Shown one piece after another: positions 55,803-64,000 of a stretch of 64,000 nt of DNA; positions within the stretch are counted from its first letter, which is position 1, and each line of letters opens with the position of its first letter. Below the pieces are notes generated by a model. The model had not been told where the DNA came from and made no database searches. It worked only from the letters and a program-made list of their open reading frames with translations. Origin of the DNA: Nocardioides perillae (GTDB lineage Bacteria; Actinomycetota; Actinomycetes; Propionibacteriales; Nocardioidaceae). The translations under genes and the position numbers were made by a program. The stretch spans positions 496,001-560,000 of the forward strand of contig NZ_JACCAC010000001.1 of assembly GCF_013409425.1 (NCBI RefSeq). The letters run 5' to 3'.

Positions 55803-56306
55803 TCAATCCGCAGGCACGCCAGGTGGACTGCCCTGAGCGAAGTGCTCGACAGACACTTTCACGAACACGGCCGTAGAAGTGATGACCGCGCGACCGGCTG
55901 GCTCGGTTGCACGGGCAGCGACGAACAGCTTGCGCCCTTCGCGCCGGACGACATCGGCCTGGAGTCGGTACTCCGCTCCGATGAGTACCGGTGCCAAATA
56001 CTCGATCGTCAGTTGGCGGGTGACGGCAGGGCCTCCTTCGAGGAAAAGCAGGCAACCGTAAAGGTCATCGACAACGGTGGCGACTGCGCCGCCATGGACA
56101 ATGCCCGGTGCGCCTACGTGACGATTGTCGAACGTGTGCCAAGCCTGCACACCATCCCCGTGCCGCAGGGCCCGGAGGTGGTGCCCATGGGGATTGTTCG
56201 GGCCGCACCCCAGGCAGTGGTCGTGGTGAGTCGGGAGTTCAGCCCCGTCCGGGTAGACGGTGAACTTCTCCGCCCACATGGCCAGCAGCGCTTGCATGTC
56301 AGCCAC
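55803..56306 (-). CDS. PaaI-type hotdog thioesterase
   Basis: 167-aa hotdog-fold acyl-CoA thioesterase, similar in layout to THEM4-like proteins: DHCLGCGPNNPHGHHL, then the catalytic region HVGAPGIVHGGAVATVVDDLYGCLL and RQLTIEYLAPVLIG. Releases free acids from acyl-CoA. The start is uncertain (GTG 56306 or ATG 56297); either overlaps or abuts the TetR stop, so the two genes are coupled. Confidence 0.83.
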   Translation of the reverse strand: MADMQALLAMWAEKFTVYPDGAELPTHHDHCLGCGPNNPHGHHLRALRHGDGVQAWHTFDNRHVGAPGIVHGGAVATVVDDLYGCLLFLEGGPAVTRQLTIEYLAPVLIGAEYRLQADVVRREGRKLFVAARATEPAGRAVITSTAVFVKVSVEHFAQGSPPGVPAD

Positions 56307-56910
56307 GAGGACCGCCCTGGAGGCGCTGCGCCCAGGCAGCCAAGACTTCGCTCTGCCGTTCATGGGAATGAGGAGCGAGCAGACCGCTAACCCCTCGACC
56401 GAGAAGGAGATCCAGGGTGAGTCGGATTTCGATGGGGTCCTGTGTGACGTAGGTGCGGCACATCTCGGCGAGCTCCGCGTTCACGCGGTCTTCGGTGGGG
56501 ACCAACTCTGCCCGCAGCTCTTCGTGAGCGCGGGCGGCCACCCACAGTTCGAGGCTCGCCGCATACAAGGGCCCCGACAGCGCATCTGATAGCAGGCGGA
56601 GCGCCGTCCCTCGCCTCCTGTGGTCGGTCGCCCCCCCGTCCTCGGCGTCACGGAGCTCGAGCTGGGCCATCTGCTCTCGGACGCGGCGCAGGCGCTGCTG
56701 CGCCAAGTGCTCAACCGCCGCCACGACCAACTGGTCGCGTGTCCCGAAGTGGTGCAGCTGCGCGCCGCGAGAAAGGCCCGCTCGAGCCGCGACCGCGGCG
56801 CTGGTTGTCCCCGTATAGCCGAGCTCGGCAAGGCATGTGACCGTCGCGTCCAGCAATGCCCGACGGGTAGCAGCCGAGCGGTCTTCTTGTCGTCCTAGCT
56901 TCAGCGGCAC
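56299..56910 (-). CDS. TetR-family regulator coupled to thioesterase
   Basis: 203-aa regulator: HTH RRALLDATVTCLAELGYTGTTSAAVAARAGLSRGAQLHHFGTRDQLVVAAV; the LHHFGTRDQL form is frequent in actinobacterial lipid-metabolism TetR proteins. GTG start at 56910 with TAGACT 6 nt upstream and no Shine-Dalgarno sequence, indicating a leaderless mRNA. The operator-like palindrome overlaps this -10 box. It is followed by the thioesterase gene. Confidence 0.87.
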   Translation of the reverse strand: MPLKLGRQEDRSAATRRALLDATVTCLAELGYTGTTSAAVAARAGLSRGAQLHHFGTRDQLVVAAVEHLAQQRLRRVREQMAQLELRDAEDGGATDHRRRGTALRLLSDALSGPLYAASLELWVAARAHEELRAELVPTEDRVNAELAEMCRTYVTQDPIEIRLTLDLLLGRGVSGLLAPHSHERQSEVLAAWAQRLQGGPRG

Positions 56911-56918
56911 AGCCTGAG

Positions 56919-56946
56919 TCTACATGCGTGCATGAATGCATGTAGA
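56919..56946. promoter_or_regulatory. TetR operator in the TetR/BtrH divergent spacer
   Basis: TCTACATGC (56919-56927) and GCATGTAGA (56938-56946) are perfect 9-bp arms around GTGCATGAAT, which adds a further overlapping GCATG half-site. The minus-strand -10 box TAGACT (56917-56922) lies at its edge. Confidence 0.65.
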
Positions 56947-57010
56947 TTCGCGCCCACCGTTTGACGGGCACACGCTCGCGCAGAGTGCTCCGACTACTCC
57001 AGGAGTTCCC

Positions 57011-58108
57011 ATGTCAGTTGAGGTCGCTGCGCTTCGGCCGGAGCCGCGTCGAGTGCTGCTGGACTATCCCCACCGTCAGGCAGGTCATTGCGGGTCCGGA
57101 GCGCTGAGAGACCTCTTGGAGTGGGCCGGCCTGGGCTGGGAGGAGGTGCCGAGCGAAGGTCTGGTCTTCGGAATGGGCGGTGGGCTCGGCTTCACCTATC
57201 TGCGGGTGCCTGGTCTCACCCCGCCCATCTACGTCGTCGGGCGTAGCAGTGACCTTGAGGTGGATCTTCTTGCCAGGCTGGGTGCAGAGGTCGACGTCCG
57301 GCACACCGACGACCCCGCCACCGGTTGGGGTTGGGTCCGTGGGGAACTACGACAAGGTCGTCCCGTGCTGATGTGGGCAGACATCGCTGAGTTGCCCTAC
57401 CTGAATGTCCGCCTCCAGATGAGTCGGCACGACATCGTCGTGATCGGTTACGACGACGAGACCCAGACCGCTTTCGTGGTTGACAACGACCGAGCCGAGG
57501 TGCAGGAGGTCCCCTACGATGCGCTTGCGCGGGCGCGCGCGTCACGATCCTTCCCCGTGCCCACCAGGCACACGACCTACTTCGTGAACTGGCCCCAGGT
57601 CCTGCCGGATCTCCGCCCGACCGCGGCTTCGGCCCTCGTCGCCTCCGTCGAGAACATGCAAGCGGCGGCGACCGCGATCATCCCGGACACCTCGGTGCTG
57701 CCGCCGGATGCCGTTGCTGGTGCCGGGATCGATGGAATCGGGGTCTTCGCGGAAGATGTCGGCCGGTGGCCGGAACTCATGCCCGAACCTGAGTTGGACG
57801 TCGCGCTGCGCTCTCTCCACGCCTTCGTGGAGAAGGCAGGGACCGGCGGCGGCCTGTTCCGCCGGTTGCAGGCGCAGTTCTGTGCCGACGTGGCGCGGCG
57901 AACGCGGTCCGCTGAGATGGCGAAGGCTGAAACTGCGCTCCTGCGCTGCGCGGCCACATGGTCGGCTCTAGCTGCCGCCGGCCGTAGCGACGGATCGACG
58001 CTCGCTCGCTGGCGACACGTCAATGAACTCGCCGCGACTCTCACCAGCGACGAGCACCATGCCATCTCCCAGATGCGCACTGCTGCGGGCGAACTCCGGG
58101 GTGGGTGA
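57011..58108 (+). CDS. BtrH-like protein with DUF4872 domain
   Basis: 365-aa protein. The N-terminal half is the BtrH-type papain-like fold: HRQAGHCGSGALRDLLEWAG with candidate nucleophile Cys27, GRPVLMWADIAELPYL, then SRHDIVVIGYDDETQTAFVVDND with candidate His/Asp. In butirosin synthesis BtrH transfers an acyl group from a carrier protein to an amine. The C-terminal DUF4872-like half is helical. ATG 57011 has AGGAG at 57000-57004. Divergent from the TetR gene, so likely in its regulon. The substrate here is unknown. Confidence 0.8.
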   Translation: MSVEVAALRPEPRRVLLDYPHRQAGHCGSGALRDLLEWAGLGWEEVPSEGLVFGMGGGLGFTYLRVPGLTPPIYVVGRSSDLEVDLLARLGAEVDVRHTDDPATGWGWVRGELRQGRPVLMWADIAELPYLNVRLQMSRHDIVVIGYDDETQTAFVVDNDRAEVQEVPYDALARARASRSFPVPTRHTTYFVNWPQVLPDLRPTAASALVASVENMQAAATAIIPDTSVLPPDAVAGAGIDGIGVFAEDVGRWPELMPEPELDVALRSLHAFVEKAGTGGGLFRRLQAQFCADVARRTRSAEMAKAETALLRCAATWSALAAAGRSDGSTLARWRHVNELAATLTSDEHHAISQMRTAAGELRGG

Positions 58109-58199
58109 CCGATCGTGGCCGGTCGGCGAACGCAATACGCGAACACCACCGCCGACGATCCCCGCTCCACAGCTTAAGCATTCCAAGCCGATCGCCGAG

Positions 58200-58810
58200 T
58201 CATCTCGACTCGTCTCCCATCGAGGTCCGCGGCGCGAACAGCTAGTGGCGGCGGCTGACGCGATCGAGGATCACGGCGCCGGGGTCGGCACCGCTCAGAT
58301 CGCCGAACGCGCAGGCATGCGCGGCCCCACGTCTACCGCCACTTCGCAGCAAGGAAGATCTCGTCGGCGAGGTGCTGCGGTGCGCGGCGGACCAGGTCAT
58401 CGACCACCCTTCGGCCCGCGATGCAGGTCAGTGGCACCGGCCCTGCCATCATCCGGGTGCCATCGGGGCTGCACTCGGTTGGGCGGCCGAGCATCCGACC
58501 CTCGATCGCTTCATGGCAGTGCGCCAGCAGAACAGGGAGATGCGTCGGGCCAGGCTTGGGGCGCACGCGGTTCCGGGGGAGTTGGTGGCCGCCGCGTCGG
58601 GCGTACCTGCGCAACCCCGAGGTCGACCTTCCGGGACGGCGTCATGGCGGGGCTGATGGGCACCCGGTCGATGCTGGGACCATCTGTTGGCTCGACTACC
58701 ACGACGAGTCGCACGACGAGGTCGTCGCCCGGATCGCACACCAGGTGTGGTTGACCCGCGCAATCTCGCTGACAGCGTCGGGCTCGGCTTCGACGACGAC
58801 AGCTACTTGA
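58200..58810 (+). pseudogene. TetR-family regulator, multiply frameshifted
   Basis: Parts of one TetR protein are spread over three frames: RREQLVAAADAIEDHGAGVGTAQIAERAGMRGP (HTH), then HVYRHFAARKDLVGEVLRCAADQVIDHP, then AYLRNPEVD, FRDGVMAGLMGTRSML and WLDYHDESHDEVVARIAHQVWL. At least four single-base shifts are needed, the first in a C-run near 58329. It is either a decayed gene or a stretch with base-calling errors. Confidence 0.75.
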
Positions 58811-58886
58811 GCGTCCGATGAGGACCGCTCCAGCGTGTGGACGGCGCGCACTGTGCGCAGCCGCGTTGGGAAGAGGAGGCCGACGC

Positions 58887-59574
58887 ATGGTCGTCGAGGT
58901 CGGGAAGGCCGACGACCACCTGGCGGTGGCGATGACGCCGACGGCGGGACCGCACCTTGAGTCGGCCTTCTTCCTCGATCACGACAGCGCTGCGGTGCGC
59001 GACTTCACGCAGCAGGTGGTCGCCGGCGCATCGACGCCGCGTGAGCGGGCGAGCCTGCTCTTCGCAGCGGTCCGGGACAGAGTCTGGTACGACCCCCATT
59101 CGGTGCCCCGAGACCCTGAGCACTACCGGGCCAGCTACGTGCTCGAGGCAGGCCGCGCCTACAGCGTTCCCAAGGCCGGTGCTGCTGACCGCAGCGCTGC
59201 GGGCCGTGGGCATCCCTGCCCGGGTGGGCTTCGCCGACTTCCTCAACCACCTGCGGACCGACAACTTGCGGGCCCTCATGGGTGGCGCGGACCTGTTCGT
59301 GTACCACGGGGTACTGCAGCGTCCACCTCGACGACCGATGGTTGAAGGCGACGCCGGCCTTCAATGGCGAGCTGTGCGAGAGCTTCGACGTGCCCCGATG
59401 GACTTCGACAGCTTCGACGACCTCTCGCTGGACCGGACCCTGACGGCCCTCGACCAGGCCTACGGCCGCATGACCCCCGGCTTAGGGGTTGCGGACGACA
59501 CCTTCGCTGCTCCTGCCGACACCGGGGAGGCCACCGAGCATGCAGCCGTGAACCCGTCGGTGAGCTCGGACTGA
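58887..59574 (+). pseudogene. Transglutaminase-like cysteine peptidase gene, frameshifted
   Basis: ATG 58887 with GAGGAGG upstream opens LESAFFLDHDSAAVRDFTQQVV and VRDRVWYDPHSVPRDPEHYRASYVLEAGRAYSVPKA. A one-base insertion near 59177 shifts to VLLTAALRAVGIPARVGFADFLNHL. A second near 59305 shifts to YCSVHLDDRWLKATPAFNGELCESFDVP, and a one-base loss near 59398 to MDFDSFDDL. All shifts are in G or C runs. The family's catalytic Cys is Ser here (AYSVPK). Reads as a 230-aa transglutaminase-like protein if repaired. Confidence 0.75.
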
Positions 59575-59585
59575 GCACTCTCGCC

Positions 59586-60596
59586 TCATCGGTGCTCGTG
59601 CTCACCTCGGAAGTGGCTCGGTGAGCTGCCGGTCCATCTCTTGAAGGCGTGCGAGAAGTTGGTGAGATCGCTGTAGCCGAGCTCGTTGGCGACCTCGCTG
59701 ACCGACGTGGAGGGGTCGAGAAGCCGCTTCCTGGCGCGGTCGACCATCGACTGCTGCAGCAGCTCCCGGAAACTGGTCCCCTCAGCGGCGAGGCGGCGCT
59801 TCAGGGTGCTCGAGGACATCGAGAACTCGTTTGCGACGGACTGGATCGTCCTCGCCCCGGGCCCGTCGTCGAGCAACGCCCGGACCCTGCGGGCGAACTC
59901 CGGGGTGCCGGCTCGGCGCGCGAGCGCCTGCTGGAGCTCGGTGACGGCGAGTCCGTAGGTGATCGGGTCGGGGAAGCGGCAGGCAGCACGAAGCGTCCTC
60001 GCGGGCATGTGCAGGTAGGAGAAGGGGGCGTCGAACTCGAGTCGGGACCGGCTCTCGGCCTCTCGGGGTAGCCCGCTCGGCTCCGGCCAGTGGCTGTGCA
60101 TGGTCGCCTCCGACGGCTCGCCGACCAGCAGGTCGATCAACCGCATGAGTGCCAGTCCGCAGTAAGTGACGACCAGACAGTCGAGATCGGGGTCGCCTGC
60201 GTTCCCCAACAGCCTGATCGTCAGGTCGTCCTGCCGCGGATGGAACTGCGTGGTGACCGCTTTGGTGATCAAGGGCAGGTAGGTCAGCAGCTCCACGACC
60301 TCTGCGACGGTGCACGCGCTGACCAACGGGACACTCAACGGTCCGAAGGACGTGAGCTGTGCGTGTTCTGCGCAGGCGATCCCGAGCCGGGTGGCCTGCT
60401 CGCCGTCGAGGTCGGGATAGACCTCGCGGAACCACCGCAGCGGTGCCTCGCCCTGGGTCTGGATGAGAGTCAGCTCACCGGTTCCCTCGCGCGCCATGAC
60501 GACGCGAAAACGCTCGACGGCGTCCTCGTCGATCGCCGGACTGCTCAGCAGCTGCACGAAGGCCAGCGACGGGACGCCTGGCTCGTCTGTCCACAC
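59586..60596 (-). CDS. AraC-family regulator of the CYP153 operon
   Basis: 336-aa activator of the OruR/arabinose-binding type: an N-terminal ligand domain and C-terminal double HTH (TIQSVANEFSMSSSTLKRRLAAEGTSFRELL, then SVSEVANELGYSDLTNFSHAFKRWTGSSPSHFR). GTG 60596 is preferred over TTG 60602 because GTGAGGG lies at proper distance. Divergent from the ferredoxin-CYP153 operon, so probably an alkane- or alcohol-responsive activator of it (inference). Confidence 0.87.
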   Translation of the reverse strand: MWTDEPGVPSLAFVQLLSSPAIDEDAVERFRVVMAREGTGELTLIQTQGEAPLRWFREVYPDLDGEQATRLGIACAEHAQLTSFGPLSVPLVSACTVAEVVELLTYLPLITKAVTTQFHPRQDDLTIRLLGNAGDPDLDCLVVTYCGLALMRLIDLLVGEPSEATMHSHWPEPSGLPREAESRSRLEFDAPFSYLHMPARTLRAACRFPDPITYGLAVTELQQALARRAGTPEFARRVRALLDDGPGARTIQSVANEFSMSSSTLKRRLAAEGTSFRELLQQSMVDRARKRLLDPSTSVSEVANELGYSDLTNFSHAFKRWTGSSPSHFRGEHEHR

Positions 60597-60626
60597 AGGC
60601 AACCCTCACGTGATCCGAATTCACAA

Positions 60627-60646
60627 CATACTGACACGATACGACA
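60627..60646. promoter_or_regulatory. Candidate AraC binding repeats
   Basis: ATACTGACA (60628-60636) and ATACGACA (60639-60646) form a direct repeat spaced by one helical turn (11 bp) in the divergent spacer, the usual layout for AraC-family binding. Confidence 0.45.
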
Positions 60647-60722
60647 TGGCTTTGCCAGCGGACCGCCGACAACAATCATCGCCAGAACGTCCATCCAGTA
60701 GGCAAAGTCAGGAGAATTGTCG

Positions 60723-61043
60723 ATGGCAGTGGTCACCTTCATGTCACACGACGGGGAGCAGCACGAGGCCCCGCTCGAGGAGGGCAGTTCGCTGATGCAG
60801 GTGGCGACGAACAACGCCATCCCGGGCATCGATGCCGACTGCGGCGGCGAGGCCGCATGCGGCACCTGTCACGTGATCGTTGATCCCGCCTGGGCCGACA
60901 AGGTCGGCCGGTCCGGTCCCGAGGAGGAGGAGATGCTCTCGATGAACCCCGAGCGACAGCCGACGTCTCGCCTGTCGTGCCAAGTCAAAGTCTGCGAATC
61001 GTGGGATGGCTTGACCGTGCAGTTGCCCGAGTTCCAGATGTAG
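60723..61043 (+). CDS. 2Fe-2S ferredoxin (adrenodoxin/putidaredoxin type)
   Basis: 106-aa electron carrier for the adjacent P450. Cluster ligands: DADCGGEAACGTCHV gives C-x5-C-x2-C and LSCQVKV the fourth Cys. The short C-terminal helix region ends VQLPEFQM, as in CYP153-associated ferredoxins. ATG 60723 with AGGAG upstream. First gene of the ferredoxin-P450-reductase operon. Confidence 0.95.
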   Translation: MAVVTFMSHDGEQHEAPLEEGSSLMQVATNNAIPGIDADCGGEAACGTCHVIVDPAWADKVGRSGPEEEEMLSMNPERQPTSRLSCQVKVCESWDGLTVQLPEFQM

Positions 61044-61059
61044 CAGGAGGTCAAGCCAG

Positions 61060-62466
61060 ATGAAGTTCCCAGAAGTCAAGATCCCAGAAACAGTGAAGAC
61101 GAAGGTCGAGTCCGCCATCCCCCTGGAGCGACAGATCCAGGGCGCGCGCCTCTACGACAAGGGCCGGCGGTGGCTCACCGGCGCGAACGGGCCGATGTTC
61201 GTCGAGGCCCCGATCCCGCCGGTCGAAGAGGTCCCCCTCGCCGAGATCGACCTCAGCAACCCGTTCCTCTACCGACAGGGGCGGTGGGCGTCCTACTTCG
61301 AGCGTCTGCGCAACGAGGCTCCGGTCCACTACCAGCCCCACAGTCCCTTCGGCCCGTTCTGGTCGGTGACGCGTCACGCCGACATCATGGCGGTGGACAA
61401 GAACCACGAGGTCTTCTCCGCCGAGCCTCTCATCGTCATCGGAACACCCCCGCGGTTCATGGACGTCGCGATGTTCATCGCCATGGACCCGCCCAAGCAC
61501 GACATACAGCGGCGCGCCGTACAAGGTGTCGTTGCGCCGAAGAACCTCCATGAGATGGAGGACCTCATTCGCGAGCGCGTCAGGGACGTCCTGGACAACC
61601 TGCCCGTCAACGAACCGTTCGACTGGGTGAGCACGGTGTCGATCGAGCTGACCGCCCGCATGCTGGCCACGCTGTTGGACTTCCCCTTCGAGGAGCGGCA
61701 CAAGCTCGTCGAGTGGTCGGACCTGGCAACCTCGATGGAGCAGACCAACGGCGGCCCGGCCACTACCGACAACGACGAGCTGTTCCGCGGCATGCTCGAG
61801 ATGGCGCGAGGACTCACGGAACTCTGGCACGACAAGGCCGCCCGGCTCGCGGCCGGCGAAGAGCCCGGGTTCGACCTGGTCACGATGCTGCAGAGCGATG
61901 AGAGCACCAAGGACCTGATCAAGCGTCCGATGGAGTTCATCGGCAACTTCGTTTTGCTGATCGTGGGCGGCAACGACACCACACGCAACTCGATGAGCGG
62001 CGGAGTTCTCGCGCTGAACCAGTACCCCGACCAGTTCGAGAAGCTCAAGGCCAACCCGGACCTGATCCCGAACATGGTCTCTGAGATCATCCGCTGGCAA
62101 ACCCCCCTTGCCTACATGCGGCGGATCGCCAAGACCGACACCATGCTGAACGGCCAGTTCATCCGCAAGGGCGACAAGGTGGTCATGTGGTACGCGTCCG
62201 GCAACCGCGACGAGACGGTGTTCGAGCGACCGGACGAGCTGATCATCGACCGGCCCAACGCCCGCAACCACATTGCTTTCGGCTTCGGCGTGCATCGGTG
62301 CATGGGCAACCGGCTGGCCGAGCTGCAGCTGCGGATCCTCTGGGAGGAGCTGCTCCCGCGCTTCGAGAGGATCGATGTGGTCGGGGAGCCGCAGTACGTG
62401 CAGTCCAACTTCGTTCGCGGCATCAGCAAGCTGATGGTCGAGCTCACCCCCAAGGGCGCCGGATGA
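61060..62466 (+). CDS. CYP153-type cytochrome P450, alkane terminal hydroxylase
   Basis: 468-aa P450. Signatures of CYP153: the extended N-terminus (ETVKTKVESAIPLERQIQGA), PPVEEVPLAEIDLSNPFLYRQG, I-helix GGNDTTRNSMSGGV, ExxR as SEIIRWQTPLAYMRR, haem loop AFGFGVHRCMGNRLAELQLR. Family members oxidise the end carbon of medium-chain alkanes to 1-alkanols. The dedicated ferredoxin lies 16 bp upstream and the reductase overlaps at the 3' end (ATGA). Confidence 0.92.
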   Translation: MKFPEVKIPETVKTKVESAIPLERQIQGARLYDKGRRWLTGANGPMFVEAPIPPVEEVPLAEIDLSNPFLYRQGRWASYFERLRNEAPVHYQPHSPFGPFWSVTRHADIMAVDKNHEVFSAEPLIVIGTPPRFMDVAMFIAMDPPKHDIQRRAVQGVVAPKNLHEMEDLIRERVRDVLDNLPVNEPFDWVSTVSIELTARMLATLLDFPFEERHKLVEWSDLATSMEQTNGGPATTDNDELFRGMLEMARGLTELWHDKAARLAAGEEPGFDLVTMLQSDESTKDLIKRPMEFIGNFVLLIVGGNDTTRNSMSGGVLALNQYPDQFEKLKANPDLIPNMVSEIIRWQTPLAYMRRIAKTDTMLNGQFIRKGDKVVMWYASGNRDETVFERPDELIIDRPNARNHIAFGFGVHRCMGNRLAELQLRILWEELLPRFERIDVVGEPQYVQSNFVRGISKLMVELTPKGAG

Positions 62467-63665
62467 GCACGGAACGCGCGGTGGTGGTCGGCGCCAGCCA
62501 TGCCGGGGTACAGCTGGTCACCAGCCTCCGCCAGGAGGGTTGGTCGGGTGACATCGTGCTGGTCGGTGACGAGTCGGCGCTGCCGTACCAAAGACCTCCG
62601 CTGTCGAAGGGATATCTGGCCGGGAAGTGCTCGCTGAAGGAGCTGGCCATCCGGTCTGAGGACTTCTACGTCAAGCAGGACGTCGAGCCCCTGACTGCCA
62701 GCGTGCAGTCGATCGACCGGTCGGCGGGCGAGCTCGTGCTCGGCACCGGGGACCGCCTGTCCTATGACGCTCTTGCTCTTTGCACGGGAGCGCACCCCCG
62801 ACGTCTCCGTGCCGAGGGTGCCGACCTCGACGGGGTGCACTACCTGCGTCGGTCGTCGGACGTGGAGCGGATTCGCGAGGACGCGATCCCCGGACGCAAC
62901 GCCGTCATAGTGGGTGGTGGGTATATAGGGCTGGAGACCGCTGCCTCGCTGCGCTCGTCGGGCCTCCACGTCACGGTCCTCGAGGCCGCAGACCGGGTCC
63001 TCGAGCGGGTCACTGCCCCTGAGGTGTCGGCCTTCTTCACACGGATCCACCAAGAAGAGGGCGTCGACGTGAGGACGAACGCCTCGGTCGAGGCCCTGGT
63101 CGGCGACACCCGCGTGCGAGAGGTGGTGCTGGCCAGTGGCGAGTCGGTCCAAGCGGACTTTGTGATCGTCGGGATCGGGATCGAGCCGACCACCGAACTC
63201 GCCGAGGCAGCCGGCCTGGTCGTGGACGACGGGATCCTCATCGACGCCCACGCCCGCACCAGTGACCCTGACATCGTGGCGGCCGGGGACTGTACGTCGC
63301 AGGACATCCCCCGCTACGGCCGACGAATCAGGCTGGAGTCGGTCCCGAGTGCAGTGGAGCAGGCCAAGGTGGCAGCGGCGACTATCTGTGGAAATGACAA
63401 GGAGGTGGCGGCGCTCCCGTGGTTCTGGTCGGACCAGTATGACCTCAAGCTCCAGATCGCGGGACTCAACACCGCCTATGACGACATCGTCATGAGCGGT
63501 GACCCGACCCGTGACCGCGACTTCACCTGCTACTACCTCCGGAAGGGCGAGCCGATAGCTGCTGACTGTGTCAACCGTCCCCGGGACTTCATGACCACCA
63601 AACGCATGCTCACCCAGGGGACTGCGGCCGACATGGCCGCCCTGACAGCGGAGGTGGCGGTGTGA
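62463..63665 (+). CDS. NAD(P)H-dependent ferredoxin reductase (FAD)
   Basis: 400-aa putidaredoxin-reductase-like flavoprotein. FAD motif VVVGASHAGVQLVTSL, YQRPPLSKGYL, second dinucleotide fold IVGGGYIGLETAASL, and AAGDCTSQDI. The C-terminal domain has ALPWFWSDQYDLKLQIAGL. Completes the three-component CYP153 system by passing electrons to the ferredoxin. The start overlaps the P450 stop by 4 bp. Confidence 0.94.
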   Translation: MSTERAVVVGASHAGVQLVTSLRQEGWSGDIVLVGDESALPYQRPPLSKGYLAGKCSLKELAIRSEDFYVKQDVEPLTASVQSIDRSAGELVLGTGDRLSYDALALCTGAHPRRLRAEGADLDGVHYLRRSSDVERIREDAIPGRNAVIVGGGYIGLETAASLRSSGLHVTVLEAADRVLERVTAPEVSAFFTRIHQEEGVDVRTNASVEALVGDTRVREVVLASGESVQADFVIVGIGIEPTTELAEAAGLVVDDGILIDAHARTSDPDIVAAGDCTSQDIPRYGRRIRLESVPSAVEQAKVAAATICGNDKEVAALPWFWSDQYDLKLQIAGLNTAYDDIVMSGDPTRDRDFTCYYLRKGEPIAADCVNRPRDFMTTKRMLTQGTAADMAALTAEVAV

Positions 63666-63757
63666 GAAGCCGCAGTGACCGCTGGTCGTGGTCACCATCG
63701 AGCCATTGCCCGCCGAGGTGAGCAAGGATGGCTTGGAGGTCGACGGTCTGGACGGCG

Positions 63758-64000
63758 ATGGGAGTCCTGCGTATCGTTCCGGACTTGCGTGACTCGGGTC
63801 GGTCCGCGGGCGCGAGAGGCGTCCCCAGAGACGCCCGCGGGCCTGCGTGGTGGCTGGCGTTGCTCGTCTGTAAACCGCTGCTGCTGCTGGGCAGGAGAGC
63901 GGACTGGCGCGGTACCGAGCGCCTGCCCGGGTCGGGAGGCGCGGTGCTGGCGGCCAACCATGTCTCCCAGGCCGACCCGCTGTTCCTGGGGGAGATGATC
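63758..64000 (+). CDS. 1-acylglycerol-3-phosphate acyltransferase-like, 3' end outside window
   Basis: The first 81 codons of an LPLAT protein: a hydrophobic segment (PAWWLALLVCKPLLLLGRRA), WRGTERLPGSGGAVLAANHV and the HX4D motif NHVSQAD, cut by the window edge. ATG 63758 is the best start in the frame; the ribosome-binding site is weak. It follows the CYP153 operon by 92 bp. A role in lipid assembly from the oxidised alkane is possible but not shown. Confidence 0.75.
   Translation, partial: MGVLRIVPDLRDSGRSAGARGVPRDARGPAWWLALLVCKPLLLLGRRADWRGTERLPGSGGAVLAANHVSQADPLFLGEMI

Noticed and set aside
55626..56390. Plus-strand frame of 254 codons
   Set aside because: Opposite the hotdog thioesterase, which has clear family motifs.

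Overview
This is the replication-origin region of a high-GC actinobacterial chromosome, followed by an accessory region that begins at a tRNA-Leu. The gene order trxB-trxA / parB-parA-rsmG-jag-yidC-yidD-rnpA-rpmH / dnaA-dnaN-gnd-recF-DUF721-gyrB-gyrA-DUF3566-tRNA-Ile-DLW39-tRNA-Ala, the fhaA-fhaB-pstP-rodA-pbpA-pknA-pknB cluster, the many GTG starts and the protein sequences point to Actinomycetia, most likely a Nocardioides-type organism (inference from synteny and protein style; no database search was possible).

Positions 1-31,700 are conserved core. Thioredoxin genes, an acetyltransferase and an acyltransferase come first. The leftward parAB-rsmG-jag-yidC-yidD-rnpA-rpmH block follows and carries three parS-like 14-mers. 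Two of them are written into the first codons of parA and rsmG. dnaA and dnaN flank a DnaA-box-rich spacer (oriC, about 10,776-11,189). After gyrA come two tRNAs, a lipoprotein, a membrane desaturase with its FadR-like regulator, SURF1, DUF3817, a patatin, an acyltransferase, an amphipathic-repeat protein, a cyclophilin, a rhomboid protease and a CrgA-like protein that looks internally duplicated. Positions 31,703-40,710 (minus strand) form the Ser/Thr kinase and cell-wall elongation operon, with 4-bp overlaps at most junctions.

From tRNA-Leu(CAG) at 40,928 the character changes. A tyrosine integrase sits at the 3' end of the tRNA, followed by two small excisionase-like HTH proteins and a double-HTH regulator. 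A truncated SAF / MinD-like / CpaF ATPase / TadB set comes next, as found in Tad-pilus-like or secretion-like systems. The TadB-like gene is cut after about 90 residues by remnants of two nested IS3-family elements, and a DUF2243 gene on the far side has lost its N-terminus.

Positions 48,970-64,000 hold a lipid/hydrocarbon-type cluster: a cytochrome P450, three intact TetR regulators and one broken one, an MMPL exporter, a membrane-anchored coiled-coil protein, a hotdog thioesterase, a BtrH/DUF4872 protein, a broken transglutaminase-like gene, an AraC regulator, and a complete ferredoxin-CYP153-ferredoxin reductase operon (terminal alkane hydroxylation by family knowledge). The window ends inside another acyltransferase. 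Operator-like palindromes link several of these genes into candidate regulons. No CRISPR array and no rRNA genes were seen.
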